This document shows, in pieces, positions 25,428-33,781 of a stretch of DNA of 64,000 bases. The DNA is taken from NCBI GenBank assembly GCA_031552765.1, contig JAVBME010000002.1:50372-114371 (forward strand), in the 5' to 3' direction. Under the pieces are notes generated by a model. The model was given only the letters and a program-made list of their open reading frames with translations. It had not been told where the DNA came from and did not search any database. This stretch comes from JAVBME01 sp031552765. GTDB taxonomy: Bacteria > Bacillota > Negativicutes > Acidaminococcales > JAISLQ01. Each line of letters opens with the position of its first letter. Within the stretch, counting starts at the first letter, position 1. A program made the translations under genes and the position numbers.

Positions 25428-26915
25428 TTAAGGTTGTGCGGGAAAAGTTATTTCTATTTTGGTTCCCTGCCCGACAGCGCTTTCCATGTGAAGCCGCGCT
25501 TTGTGTATATCGATTATCTCTTTGGCTATGGCAAGCCCCAGTCCGCTGCCGCCGCCGCTTTTAGCATGGGATTTATCGACCTTGTAAAACCTGTCCCATA
25601 CGCGCGGCTGCTCTTCTTGGGCAATGCCTACCCCGTCGTCTGAGACGGCAAGCACGACTTCCCCATCGGTGTTTTTCTCGATGGAGAGCCATACATTGCC
25701 GCCAGGCAAAGAGTATTTTACCGCATTGTCTGCAAGGATCATTACCAGTTGCACCAGGCGGTCGCCCATACCGTGCACAAAGCAGCCTGGCTCAGCGGCC
25801 ACGGTTATTTTGATATTTTTTTCCTCTGCCTTGACCAGCAGCTTGTCCGCCACTTCGCCGACTATCACGTCGAGCGGTATCTCTTCCCAGTCCCGCTCCA
25901 CCCTGGCTTGCAGGCGGCTGATATCCAAAAGTTCCCTGATCAGGTTCTCTAGCCTTATGGTTTCTTCACGTATCATATTCTGGTAATGCGTTATTTTTTC
26001 CGGCTGGGTTATCGTTCCGTCAAGCATGGCCTCATTATAGCCTCTGATGATGGTTATCGGCGTCCGCAGTTCATGGGAAACATTGGCGACAAAGTCACGG
26101 CGCAATTGCTCCATGCGCTCTGTCTGCTCGACAAATTCCTCGAGATCCCCGGCCAGTGAATTGAGCGAGACGCCAAGTTCGGCTATTTCATCCTGGCCTT
26201 TTATGTCTACCTTATGAGTGTAGTCGCCTTTTGCCATCGCGGCGGCATTCTCTTTCATAAGCACCAGCGGCTGAACGATGCGCCGTGACAAGAGTTTTGA
26301 AAGCCACCAGCTCAGGATAACGGCAAATACTCCTACTGCCGTTATATAATAATATATGTTTACTAAAAACACTTCCAAACCGCGCACAGGCGTATTGAGT
26401 AAAAGCGCCCCGGCAATATTACCGCCGGCGTCTCTTATCGGCAAACCCACTACAATGACGTATTCATCAAAATAGGGATGCAAAGTCCTGATGGTCTGTA
26501 TCTCGCCTTTATAGACATTATCCAGCATCAGTTGCATTTGCGAATTGGCGCGTAATGACGGGCGTTCCCGCTCTCTATGCTCCGGCTTGTGCCCTTCTTC
26601 ATGCTGCACACGCGGTTTGAAGGGTCTTGAAGACGCCGCCAGGCGCCTGTCCTGGTCAATGACCCAGATGCGCGCCCGCAAAAAATGGTCTACAGATTGC
26701 AAGTATTCGTTTAATGCCGTCTTATCATCCGAAGTCTTTTTTATTTCAGTTATATTTTTTACTACTTCCAAGCCATCGCTGATAAGTTCTTTTTCCCGGT
26801 TTTCCCAAAAATAATCCTTAATGATAAAAGACAGTCCCAGCGACACGCCAAACAGTACCAGCGTCGTAATGCACATAAAACTGTACAGTATACGCTTGCT
26901 GAGTGATTTGTTCAT
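25428..26915 (-). CDS. Membrane sensor histidine kinase
   Basis: 495 residues: membrane helix (about 10-32), extracytoplasmic sensor region (33-185) with a basic/His-rich patch near 100-120, second helix (about 188-208), HAMP (209-260), HisKA with phospho-acceptor H281 in VANVSHELRTP, and HATPase with NAVKYS, DDGVGI and SGLGLAI. It overlaps the response regulator stop by four bases, so both are made together. The His/Glu-rich sensor stretch might bind metal, but the signal is unknown. ResE/PhoR-like. Confidence 0.93.
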   Translation of the reverse strand: MNKSLSKRILYSFMCITTLVLFGVSLGLSFIIKDYFWENREKELISDGLEVVKNITEIKKTSDDKTALNEYLQSVDHFLRARIWVIDQDRRLAASSRPFKPRVQHEEGHKPEHRERERPSLRANSQMQLMLDNVYKGEIQTIRTLHPYFDEYVIVVGLPIRDAGGNIAGALLLNTPVRGLEVFLVNIYYYITAVGVFAVILSWWLSKLLSRRIVQPLVLMKENAAAMAKGDYTHKVDIKGQDEIAELGVSLNSLAGDLEEFVEQTERMEQLRRDFVANVSHELRTPITIIRGYNEAMLDGTITQPEKITHYQNMIREETIRLENLIRELLDISRLQARVERDWEEIPLDVIVGEVADKLLVKAEEKNIKITVAAEPGCFVHGMGDRLVQLVMILADNAVKYSLPGGNVWLSIEKNTDGEVVLAVSDDGVGIAQEEQPRVWDRFYKVDKSHAKSGGGSGLGLAIAKEIIDIHKARLHMESAVGQGTKIEITFPAQP

Positions 26916-27601
26916 TTCGTTACCTCAAATTTATAACCTACGCCCCAGATGGTTTTTATATCCCAGGAGGAATCGGACGGTATGGCAAGTTTATGCCGTA
27001 GCCGCTTGATGTGGGTATCGACCGTCCTGGTATCCCCATAATATGTATAGCCCCATATTGCCTCCAGCAGTTGGTTACGGGTAAAGACCTGGCCGGCATT
27101 GGAAGCAAGATACCAGAGAAGATCCATTTCTTTAGCGGTAAGGGTAACTTCCTGCCCAAAAGACACTACGCTGTATTCCATCATATCAACTGCAAGGTTG
27201 GGCAACGTCAATTTGCCCTTATTATCGCCATTTTCCGGCGCCGCGCGGCGCAACACCGCCTTTATCCTGGCAATCACCTCACGCGGGTTAAAGGGTTTTG
27301 TTATATAGTCGTCCGCTCCTATATCAAGCCCCATGATGCGGTCGTCGTCTTCGTCCCGGGCGGTCAGCATGATGATAGGAACTTTGGAAATCTTTCTTAC
27401 CTGGCGGCAGACTTCGAGGCCATCCATTACCGGCATCATGATATCGAGCAGGAGCAGGCTGGGCTGTTCAGACTGTACTTTCAATATGGCTTCGGCCCCG
27501 TCTTGCGCCTCTACCACGGAAAAGCCGTCTTTTTCTAAATATAGCCTCAATATTTCCCTGATCTGCGGATCGTCGTCAGCTATTATGACAAGCTGTCCCA
27601 T
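26912..27601 (-). CDS. OmpR-family response regulator
   Basis: 229 residues from the ATG at 27601, which is properly spaced from GGGAGG; the ATG two codons earlier is too close. Receiver domain with D9-D11 acidic pocket, phospho-acceptor D53 in LLLLDIMMPVMDG and the conserved lysine in YITKPFNPREV; C-terminal winged-helix DNA-binding domain with TAKEMDLLWYLASNAG and RTVDTHIKRLRHKL. Partner of the downstream kinase. Target genes are unknown. Confidence 0.95.
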   Translation of the reverse strand: MGQLVIIADDDPQIREILRLYLEKDGFSVVEAQDGAEAILKVQSEQPSLLLLDIMMPVMDGLEVCRQVRKISKVPIIMLTARDEDDDRIMGLDIGADDYITKPFNPREVIARIKAVLRRAAPENGDNKGKLTLPNLAVDMMEYSVVSFGQEVTLTAKEMDLLWYLASNAGQVFTRNQLLEAIWGYTYYGDTRTVDTHIKRLRHKLAIPSDSSWDIKTIWGVGYKFEVTK

Positions 27602-27742
27602 ATACATGACCTCCCATTGGCATCTTCTTGCGAAATATTTTTATTCTTGTAAATATTATAAACCAGAGAAGCCGCTCTTTCACCAGCAAAACGTATTGTT
27701 TCACAAAGAATTCACACTCTGGCCTTTTTTTCAAAAAGAGAT

Positions 27743-27770
27743 TTGTTTTTCTATATATTTGTCATATACT
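27743..27770 (+). promoter_or_regulatory. Promoter of the 29-residue membrane peptide gene
   Basis: TTGTTT (27743-27748), 16-base spacer, TATACT (27765-27770), followed 10 bases later by a strong GAGGAGG. Confidence 0.5.
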
Positions 27771-27794
27771 AATAGACAAAGAGGAGGCTGGTCG

Positions 27795-27884
27795 ATGGAG
27801 CAGTATTTAGGCGATCTCGGGCTTTTATTTATAATCATCCTCGTCCTTTTGTACCTTTGCTGGGACAGGCTATTTCCAAAATAA
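27795..27884 (+). CDS. Small single-helix membrane protein (29 residues)
   Basis: ATG at 27795 is preceded by GAGGAGG (27781-27787) at eight bases and followed by 28 further codons. The peptide is acidic at the N-terminus, has one hydrophobic helix (LGLLFIIILVLLYLCW) and ends with a short basic tail. A promoter-like sequence and a dedicated perfect terminator frame it, which argues for a real gene. It lies divergent from the two-component operon and might be one of its targets. I do not recognise a family; small sporulation membrane peptides have similar size. Confidence 0.6.
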   Translation: MEQYLGDLGLLFIIILVLLYLCWDRLFPK

Positions 27885-27914
27885 GCCGGACCGTTGAACG
27901 GTCCGGCTTATTTT
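27878..27914. terminator. Bidirectional terminator, 18-bp perfect stem
   Basis: AAAATAAGCCGGACCGTT pairs perfectly with its complement around a single base at 27896. It contains the stop codon of the small peptide and abuts the stop of the convergent DUF3870 gene. Confidence 0.85.
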
Positions 27915-28263
27915 AATGATCTATGATGCTTTGCGCACCCTCTGTTTTATAACTGCGGTATTTATCGTAAATAATACGTAATACTGTGGTCACGGCTTTT
28001 TTAGCGCTGCCCTGGTATATATGGTCGAGCTTTTGCTGTAAAAGCTCAGCGCCAAGATTTAGGTCATACCCGACTATAGCAGTAGATACATGCCGCCGCG
28101 CCAACTCTGTAGCCAATGTACAGTCGGCTTCCACTATTTTTCCTGTTTCAACGTCTACCACTACGATTATCCCTATTACTTTGTACATTTCACTAGCCGT
28201 AATACCAGTTGGAAGTTTTGCATAACCGGAAAACAATACCAGATTTTCTTTTGTATTGTCCAT
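27913..28263 (-). CDS. DUF3870 family protein
   Basis: 116 residues, AAAACTATG context with a weak AAGAGGAG further upstream. LFSGYAKLPTGITASE and VVVDVETGKIVEADCTLATELAR match the DUF3870 family of small cytoplasmic proteins found in Firmicutes. A regulatory role has been suggested by some annotations, but I know of no proof. It follows the P-loop/Asp23-like gene after 43 bases and is probably co-transcribed with it. Confidence 0.75.
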   Translation of the reverse strand: MDNTKENLVLFSGYAKLPTGITASEMYKVIGIIVVVDVETGKIVEADCTLATELARRHVSTAIVGYDLNLGAELLQQKLDHIYQGSAKKAVTTVLRIIYDKYRSYKTEGAQSIIDH

Positions 28264-28305
28264 AGTTTTTTACTCCTCTTCAGGTTTTTACCCCTTTAAC
28301 GATAT

Positions 28306-29127
28306 TTATTGCAACACCAAACGCCTTATAGAAATGTTGACCGCAAGAACGTTCATGGCGGTCATAGCCTCCACCTGCTGTTTGATGAATGTTTGCGCCT
28401 GTCGTACTATCTCTTTGATTACTGGTCCGTATAGCAGTACCAATTCTACATTTATTGAGACACTCCTGCTTTTGTCCACTCCGGTTTTTATTGTAACATT
28501 CAAAACGCTTTTTATTTCTTTTATTTCAGCCAGCGTCAATGTTACGATATCCTCTATCGCCGAATCGGCAATGAACATTTTTCCGTACATACTGAACGTC
28601 GGCCTCACTATGGATTTTTCCATGTGCTCGCCACTGCTTTTGTTTTTGCTGAAAAAGCCGCGGAAAGGGTCGATAAGATAGCCGGAGTAGTGCGGCTTTA
28701 ACTCTACCGTAGCAACCGGGACTATGTGTTTTCCTTCCCGGTACCTGCTCTCCCTGGCCCTGGCGATCTCCCTCTTGGTAGACACCTCTTCTATCTTTAT
28801 ATAGCGGGAAGGCTCAGGTAAAGACAGCTTCAAAGCTATACGCTTAGCCATAGCCTCAGATGTTCCGAGGATGAGCAGACGCTCCGGCGGCAATTCCGCC
28901 AACGCCGCTTTTACTGTTTTTATTTGTTCCGGGTCGTTAAATATCGCTCTTTTTACTGCCTGTATGCGGTTTTGTTCATTTTTTGCGCTAGAACCGGCCC
29001 GGATCTTATTGCCCTGGATCAAAAGACCGTCGTCAATAATAGCATCCGCACCAACATCTCGGGCAATTTTTTGGGCTCTATAGCTTTTGCCTGTACCAGC
29101 CGGTCCTACAAATGCAATGACCTCCAC
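28306..29127 (-). CDS. P-loop ATP-binding protein fused to an Asp23/Gls24-like domain
   Basis: 273 residues. The GTG at 29127 is used because GGAGG lies seven bases upstream. A Walker A motif GPAGTGKS is near the N-terminus, with DDGLLIQGNKI and an LLILGTSE strand suggesting an ATPase or kinase-like domain (1-115). The region 155-273 resembles Asp23/Gls24 alkaline-shock proteins (VTLTLAEIKEIKSVLNVTI, VSINVELVLLYGPVIKEIV). A true Asp23-AmaP-DUF2273 cluster exists at 44.4-45.6 kb. The combination may couple nucleotide binding to envelope-stress assemblies. Domain calls are by pattern only. Confidence 0.65.
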   Translation of the reverse strand: MEVIAFVGPAGTGKSYRAQKIARDVGADAIIDDGLLIQGNKIRAGSSAKNEQNRIQAVKRAIFNDPEQIKTVKAALAELPPERLLILGTSEAMAKRIALKLSLPEPSRYIKIEEVSTKREIARARESRYREGKHIVPVATVELKPHYSGYLIDPFRGFFSKNKSSGEHMEKSIVRPTFSMYGKMFIADSAIEDIVTLTLAEIKEIKSVLNVTIKTGVDKSRSVSINVELVLLYGPVIKEIVRQAQTFIKQQVEAMTAMNVLAVNISIRRLVLQ

Positions 29128-29197
29128 AAACACGCCTCCACAAAAATGCTTTATAAAAAATTTTTGTAATAAAGCATATCTATTATGTTATATCATT

Positions 29198-30007
29198 CTA
29201 CCACAAATTCAGAATTTGTGTAGATACCGTATAACAGCCCAAACGGGGCGGATACTTGCCCTGTATGCCGTGAAAGTCAGAACCGCCGCTTGCTTTAAGG
29301 CCAAGCTGGCGGGCCACATCGAGGTAATGAGCGACTTGCTCCGGGGTATGCCTTGGGTAATATACCTCCAAAGCATCCAACCCTAACGACGCCGCCTCTT
29401 TTAGCGCCTGTTGCTCTTTTATCGCGTGAGGATGGGCTATAACCGCTAAACCGCCGGCATCATGCACTAATTTTATCGCTTCGGCCAAAGATGGTTTTAA
29501 ATGGGAAATATAGGCCGGCCCACCGTTATAAAGCAGTTTATCAAAAACTTCCTGCTGGTTGGGAAAATATCCCTTAGCCACCAGCGCGGCGGCCATATGC
29601 GGCCGCCCCAGCGCTTCGACGCCGGGCGACAAAAGCATAATGTCTTTTTCGTCTAGCGGATAGCCAAGTTTTTTTAGCAAATCGATTATTTTTCCCGTCC
29701 GGTTTAAGCGGTCTTCGCGCAAAACGGCCAGGTAATCGTTTAAAACCTTGTCCTCATGGTCTATAGCAAGCCCCAAAAGGTGCACTTCGTCCTCGCCCGC
29801 TTCTATGCTAAGTTCTATACCGGCAAAGACCTTAAGGGCGTTTTTTTCTTCCCGGGATGCTTTTAACGCCGCCGCACAGCCGCCCACCGTATCATGGTCG
29901 GTGATAGCGATCTGACCCAGACCGCATAAGGCCGCAGCAGCCACCAGTTCCGCGGGACTCAAAACGCCGTCGGAAAAAGTTGTATGGCAGTGCAAATCGG
30001 CCAGCAT
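29198..30007 (-). CDS. PHP-domain phosphoesterase (nucleoside 3',5'-bisphosphate phosphatase/RNase AM-like)
   Basis: 269 residues. Metal-binding PHP motifs: DLHCHTTFSDG at the start, AITDHDTVGG, IELS, GRPHMAA, VIAHPHA and SGSDFHG at the end. Length and motifs fit the YciV-type phosphatases that hydrolyse 3',5'-bisphosphonucleotides and trim RNA ends; a histidinol-phosphatase-like role is less likely. It overlaps the pepA stop codon by one base (TAATG), so translation is coupled. Confidence 0.88.
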   Translation of the reverse strand: MLADLHCHTTFSDGVLSPAELVAAAALCGLGQIAITDHDTVGGCAAALKASREEKNALKVFAGIELSIEAGEDEVHLLGLAIDHEDKVLNDYLAVLREDRLNRTGKIIDLLKKLGYPLDEKDIMLLSPGVEALGRPHMAAALVAKGYFPNQQEVFDKLLYNGGPAYISHLKPSLAEAIKLVHDAGGLAVIAHPHAIKEQQALKEAASLGLDALEVYYPRHTPEQVAHYLDVARQLGLKASGGSDFHGIQGKYPPRLGCYTVSTQILNLW

Positions 30008-31482
30008 TACAGCAATCGCGCGGCTTCTATCAGCAACCTTACGCCAAAGCCGCTGGGACCCTTTACGTTATAGCCCTTGGTCTCTTTGCTGTTGACGGTA
30101 TTGCCGATATCTATATGTACCCACGGTTTATCAGTAAATTCACCGATAAAGAGGCCGCCTGTTATCATTCCGCCAAAGCGGCCGCCGCTGTTTTTTATAT
30201 CGGCGACACTGCTTTTATTATATTCTTTGAATTCTTCGAAAGCCGGCATTTGCCAACATTTTTCACCGCTGTTTTTGCTTGCTTTCATTACGGTATCGCA
30301 AAGCGCCTGGTCATTGGTGACGACGCCCGCGGCGACCTCACCTAGCGCAATAGAAGCAGCGCCGGTCAGTGTCGCTATATCTATTATTTTTTCCGCCCCG
30401 GCGATCTTCCCCGCATACCATACGGCGTCCGCCAAAAGCATGCGCCCTTCGGCGTCTGTGCTTATTATCTCTATAGTCTTGCCGGCCGCCGCTTTCACTA
30501 TGTCGCCCGGCCGCGCGGCGTTGCCTGACGGCATGTTTTCCGCGCAAGGGATTATGCCCGTTATATTGACAGGCAGCTTCAACGCGGCAATCGCGCCCAA
30601 GGCCGCCAGCACAGCCGCGCCGCCGCCCATATCGTCTTTCATCTCGCCCATGCCTTCAGACGGTTTTATCGATATGCCGCCTGAATCAAAGGTAATACCC
30701 TTGCCGACAAAAGCGGTTGTGTGCTTTTTAGCCGGCGCTCCTTTATATTCGAGCACTATCATGCAGGGCGGCTGCGCCGACCCCTTGGCAACGCTTAAGA
30801 GAGCGCCCATATTCAGTTTTTGCATTTCTTTTACGCCCAGTACCTGGCAGGACAGACCGGACATTTTCGCCAGCTCCTGCGCCTCCTGCGCCATAACGGA
30901 CGGGGTCACTACATTGCCCGGCCTGTTTATCAGGTCGCGGGCAAAATTCACGCCGCGTCCTACACTGGCCGCATTTTTTAATAAGGACGCCGCAGTCCTG
31001 GCATGCACACCAGGCGCCAATATGGTCAATGTCTTAGCACTGCCCTTTTCTTTTTTACTTTTAAACTCTTCGAAAGAATAATCGCCGAGCACCGCACCTT
31101 CGGCAAAAGCGCCCAAGCGTTCTTTTTCTTTAAAAAAGTCTTGTGGGAAAATCAGGTAAGGCTGCGACAGCTTATTTTCCGATAAAAACCTTATAGCGTC
31201 GCCAGCTAGATGGCGTACCATATCAGTAGTAAACGCTTTTACCTCTCCTAAGCCAAAAACGCCTAAAGTATTGACGGTAGAATCTTCACAAAGAATAAAG
31301 ATGGCTGTTTTGCCTTTGTCCAGCAATCCCGGCTGCGTTTTAAAAAGTTTTTTCAGCGTTGCGGCAAGTTTGCCGCCTATCCCTTCGGGTAAAACTATTT
31401 TTGCGCCGTCCTTTCCGGCAAAAACGATGGTCTGTTCCTCTTTTGCCGGTAGGGTGGCCGTTATTTTGAATTCCACAGACAT
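30007..31482 (-). CDS. pepA: Leucyl aminopeptidase
   Basis: M17 zinc peptidase, usually hexameric, which removes N-terminal residues from peptides. 491 residues: N-terminal regulatory domain (1-165), then catalytic domain with VGKGITFDSGGISIKP, DMGGGAAVLA, the signature STDAEGRMLLADAV and LTGAASIALG. All metal ligands (K/D/D/E pattern) appear intact. GGAGG lies seven bases before the ATG. First gene of a pair with the PHP phosphatase. Confidence 0.96.
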   Translation of the reverse strand: MSVEFKITATLPAKEEQTIVFAGKDGAKIVLPEGIGGKLAATLKKLFKTQPGLLDKGKTAIFILCEDSTVNTLGVFGLGEVKAFTTDMVRHLAGDAIRFLSENKLSQPYLIFPQDFFKEKERLGAFAEGAVLGDYSFEEFKSKKEKGSAKTLTILAPGVHARTAASLLKNAASVGRGVNFARDLINRPGNVVTPSVMAQEAQELAKMSGLSCQVLGVKEMQKLNMGALLSVAKGSAQPPCMIVLEYKGAPAKKHTTAFVGKGITFDSGGISIKPSEGMGEMKDDMGGGAAVLAALGAIAALKLPVNITGIIPCAENMPSGNAARPGDIVKAAAGKTIEIISTDAEGRMLLADAVWYAGKIAGAEKIIDIATLTGAASIALGEVAAGVVTNDQALCDTVMKASKNSGEKCWQMPAFEEFKEYNKSSVADIKNSGGRFGGMITGGLFIGEFTDKPWVHIDIGNTVNSKETKGYNVKGPSGFGVRLLIEAARLL

Positions 31483-31510
31483 AATAAAACCTCCTGACCC
31501 ATTAACATAA

Positions 31511-31546
31511 ACAAAAGCCGCACCAACGTATTTGGTGCGGCCGCGT
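31511..31546 (-). terminator. Terminator of spoVS
   Basis: GGCCGCACCAA pairs with TTGGTGCGGC in the minus-strand transcript, followed by TTTTGTTT. Located between spoVS and pepA. Confidence 0.8.
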
Positions 31547-31556
31547 TTACACCACT

Positions 31557-31817
31557 TTATCTTGGTTCAACGATCAATTTTATCGCAGTACGTTCCTCAC
31601 CGTCAATAACGATATCAGTAAAGGCGGGAATACAGATGAGATCCATACCGTGTGGCGCTACAAACCCGCGGGCAATAGCCACGGCTTTGATAGCCTGGTT
31701 CAAAGCGCCGGCTCCAATCGCCTGCATTTCGGCATTGCCGCGTTCACGCAGGACCCCTGCCAATGCACCGGCAACAGAATTTGGATTAGATTTAGCAGAT
31801 ACTTTCAAAATTTCCAT
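31557..31817 (-). CDS. spoVS: Stage V sporulation protein S
   Basis: 86-residue Alba-fold protein; all of the conserved sequence is present (EILKVSAKSNPNSVAGALAG, QAIGAGALNQAIKA, GMDLICIPAFTDI, ERTAIKLIVEP). In Bacillus it influences septation and spore coat formation; in other Firmicutes it also occurs in non-sporulating members. The ATG has GGGAGGG upstream, and the gene is monocistronic with its own terminator. Its presence with spo0A supports a spore-forming or formerly spore-forming lineage. Confidence 0.96.
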   Translation of the reverse strand: MEILKVSAKSNPNSVAGALAGVLRERGNAEMQAIGAGALNQAIKAVAIARGFVAPHGMDLICIPAFTDIVIDGEERTAIKLIVEPR

Positions 31818-31988
31818 GCAAATTCCCTCCCTTGGTAGCTGTTGCGATTGCTGAATAAGTAAACTTGTTCCTTCAAATGATATATTCTCGTTTTTTTTAA
31901 AATATCCTTTTCTTTAGTGTTAATAAATTTAAATTTTCATTTCACAGGTAGCATTCTTTCTTAAGAAAAAAAGAAAAAGTGTTTCAAA

Positions 31989-33170
31989 TCAATCAACCAG
32001 CACACGGCCATAATGGCCTGCGCCGCCGGCAACGAGCTCCATATCTCCTCTTCTTGCACGCCCTATGCTGTTTGCGGCTTTTTCTCCCAATAAGGCGTTT
32101 ATCTTAGATAAATCAATTTTATATAAAATTTCCAGTTCATTATAGTTTGCTGTGTAGATCTTCTCCAGCGCTTTTCTGCCTATACCCGGCAAAAAGGACA
32201 GCGGTAAGTGATAAATATAAGGCGCTTTCAGCGCTTTTCCTGCGACAAGGGGCCTGTCGGCGATCTCGTCTATGCGTTCGCTTACGCCCCTTACTACCCG
32301 GCCGCCGCAATGCCCGCACTTTTTCTCGTTGTAACCAGCAGGCTGGGCGCAGTCAGCGCAACGGGTGAGGTGATATTTACCCAAAGCAGGGTTAAGGCCG
32401 TAAAGCGCTTTTACACAGCCTTTTTTTCCTGCAATAGCGGCAAATATGCTTTCAAAGCTAGGTTCTCCACATATTTCAAGGTCAGTAAACTCCCTCCCTA
32501 TGTTCTCAAGAGAGTGGGCGTCAGAATTGGCCAGATAAGAAAAGCTGTGCAATTCAGATATCCGGTCGGCCATGTAGGAGTCTGCGCTCAAGCCGAGTTC
32601 TACTGCGCTTATCGGCGGCAGTCCGCCTGCAAAAAGGTCTTCTAGCCGCCGTGCACAATTGCCGTAAATACTTTTAAACGGAGTAAACACATGGGCCGGT
32701 ATGACTTTACACTTATGGCGGATAGCCAGATCATACAGCTCTTGTACACCCATGTGGGCATTTTGCGAACTCATATTTATATTTTTTATATAAACAGAAA
32801 GTTCCCGGCTCAGTTCTTGCAAAGCATCAAGCGTGGGCAAAAATAAGAGGCTATGAGCCGCGCCGCCGGATATTTCCCCGGTCTCCACTTCCCCGCCCAG
32901 TACAACGGCAAGCTTATCGCGGTAAATATATCCTCCACCGGCCTGTTCCCGCAACAATCCGGCGGAAAGCATGTTTCTAAGATCCTCTTGCACTAATGGC
33001 GACAAAGCGTCAATGATGCCGATAGCGTCAAGCCCTTTATGCCGGCAGGCTGTTTCCATGATATTATGTACAGTCAGTCGGCGTGTCGACGGTATTTTGA
33101 TCCAGCGGCCACTTTCACTCACGCCTACGTGTATATGTAGGTCGGCCAGGCATCTCCTGGTTTCATTCAT
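31989..33170 (-). CDS. Endonuclease Q family protein (PHP-type)
   Basis: 393 residues from the ATG at 33170. The N-terminal PHP region has DLHIHVGVSESGRW, later PAHVFTPFKSIYG and SDAHSLENIGREF, then a four-cysteine zinc motif (CADCAQPAGYNEKKCGHCGG) and a helix-hairpin-helix-like LSFLPGIGRKALEKIY. EndoQ nicks DNA 5' of deaminated bases (archaea and some bacteria); this bacterial relative keeps the same layout. Start overlaps the end of the NUDIX gene, so the pair is coupled. DNA-repair function is inferred from the family. Confidence 0.85.
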   Translation of the reverse strand: MNETRRCLADLHIHVGVSESGRWIKIPSTRRLTVHNIMETACRHKGLDAIGIIDALSPLVQEDLRNMLSAGLLREQAGGGYIYRDKLAVVLGGEVETGEISGGAAHSLLFLPTLDALQELSRELSVYIKNINMSSQNAHMGVQELYDLAIRHKCKVIPAHVFTPFKSIYGNCARRLEDLFAGGLPPISAVELGLSADSYMADRISELHSFSYLANSDAHSLENIGREFTDLEICGEPSFESIFAAIAGKKGCVKALYGLNPALGKYHLTRCADCAQPAGYNEKKCGHCGGRVVRGVSERIDEIADRPLVAGKALKAPYIYHLPLSFLPGIGRKALEKIYTANYNELEILYKIDLSKINALLGEKAANSIGRARRGDMELVAGGAGHYGRVLVD

Positions 33171-33714
33171 TGCCAATACCTGCCAGGAGGATCGCGCAAA
33201 GGGTCTTTGCGTCGCAAAGCGTGCCGTTTTTTACCATAGCCATTACTTCTTTGCTGTTAAAAAGGCAAACTTCCACAAATTCGTCTTCGTCAAGATTTTG
33301 CTGCTTTAATACCAGCTCATTGGCCTTGTATATGTGTATGACTTCATCACAAAAACCAGGAGTCACTATGATACTGGAAAGTTTTTCCAGTTTACCGGCA
33401 ACATAGCCGGTTTCTTCCGTGAGTTCCCTTAAGGCGCAGTCGTCAGGATTTTCGCCGGCGTCCAGTTTACCTGCCGGCAGCTCATACAGCACCTTGCCGA
33501 CAGCATAACGGTACTGGCGGACAAATACCAGCCTGCCGTCAGGCAAAACAGGCAGTATCAGTACCGCACCCGGATGCCTGACCAATTCTCTTTGCGCCGG
33601 TTTGCCATTAGGCAAGAGCACCTTATCCACAGACAGCTTTATCACTTTGCCGTTAAAGATCTCTTCCCGGCCGGTAAATTTTTCCCATAAATCTTTGTCG
33701 CGATCTGTATCCAT
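33163..33714 (-). CDS. nudF: ADP-ribose pyrophosphatase (NUDIX hydrolase)
   Basis: 183 residues, GGAGG upstream. The NUDIX box GKLDAGENPDDCALREL plus TEETGY is complete, and the flanking FVRQYRYAVGKVLYELPAG and IIVTPGFCDEVIHIY are typical of ADP-ribose pyrophosphatases that hydrolyse ADP-ribose to AMP and ribose 5-phosphate. Overlaps the endonuclease Q family gene by eight bases. A close relative acting on other nucleoside diphosphate sugars is possible. Confidence 0.92.
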   Translation of the reverse strand: MDTDRDKDLWEKFTGREEIFNGKVIKLSVDKVLLPNGKPAQRELVRHPGAVLILPVLPDGRLVFVRQYRYAVGKVLYELPAGKLDAGENPDDCALRELTEETGYVAGKLEKLSSIIVTPGFCDEVIHIYKANELVLKQQNLDEDEFVEVCLFNSKEVMAMVKNGTLCDAKTLCAILLAGIGNE

Positions 33715-33740
33715 TTGTTTCCTCCGGCTAACGTAAAAAA

Positions 33741-33768
33741 TAGGCCGACTGTTGTCAGCCTAACGCGT
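33741..33768 (-). terminator. Terminator of spo0A
   Basis: Minus-strand stem TTAGGCTGAC with GTCGGCCTA around a four-base loop, followed by six T. Lies between spo0A and the NUDIX gene. Confidence 0.7.
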
Positions 33769-33781
33769 TTTTGTGTAGAGT

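Noticed and set aside
30077..31081. 334-codon open frame on the plus strand
   Set aside because: Entirely antisense to pepA, whose motifs are complete; no ribosome-binding site and odd, proline/serine-rich composition.
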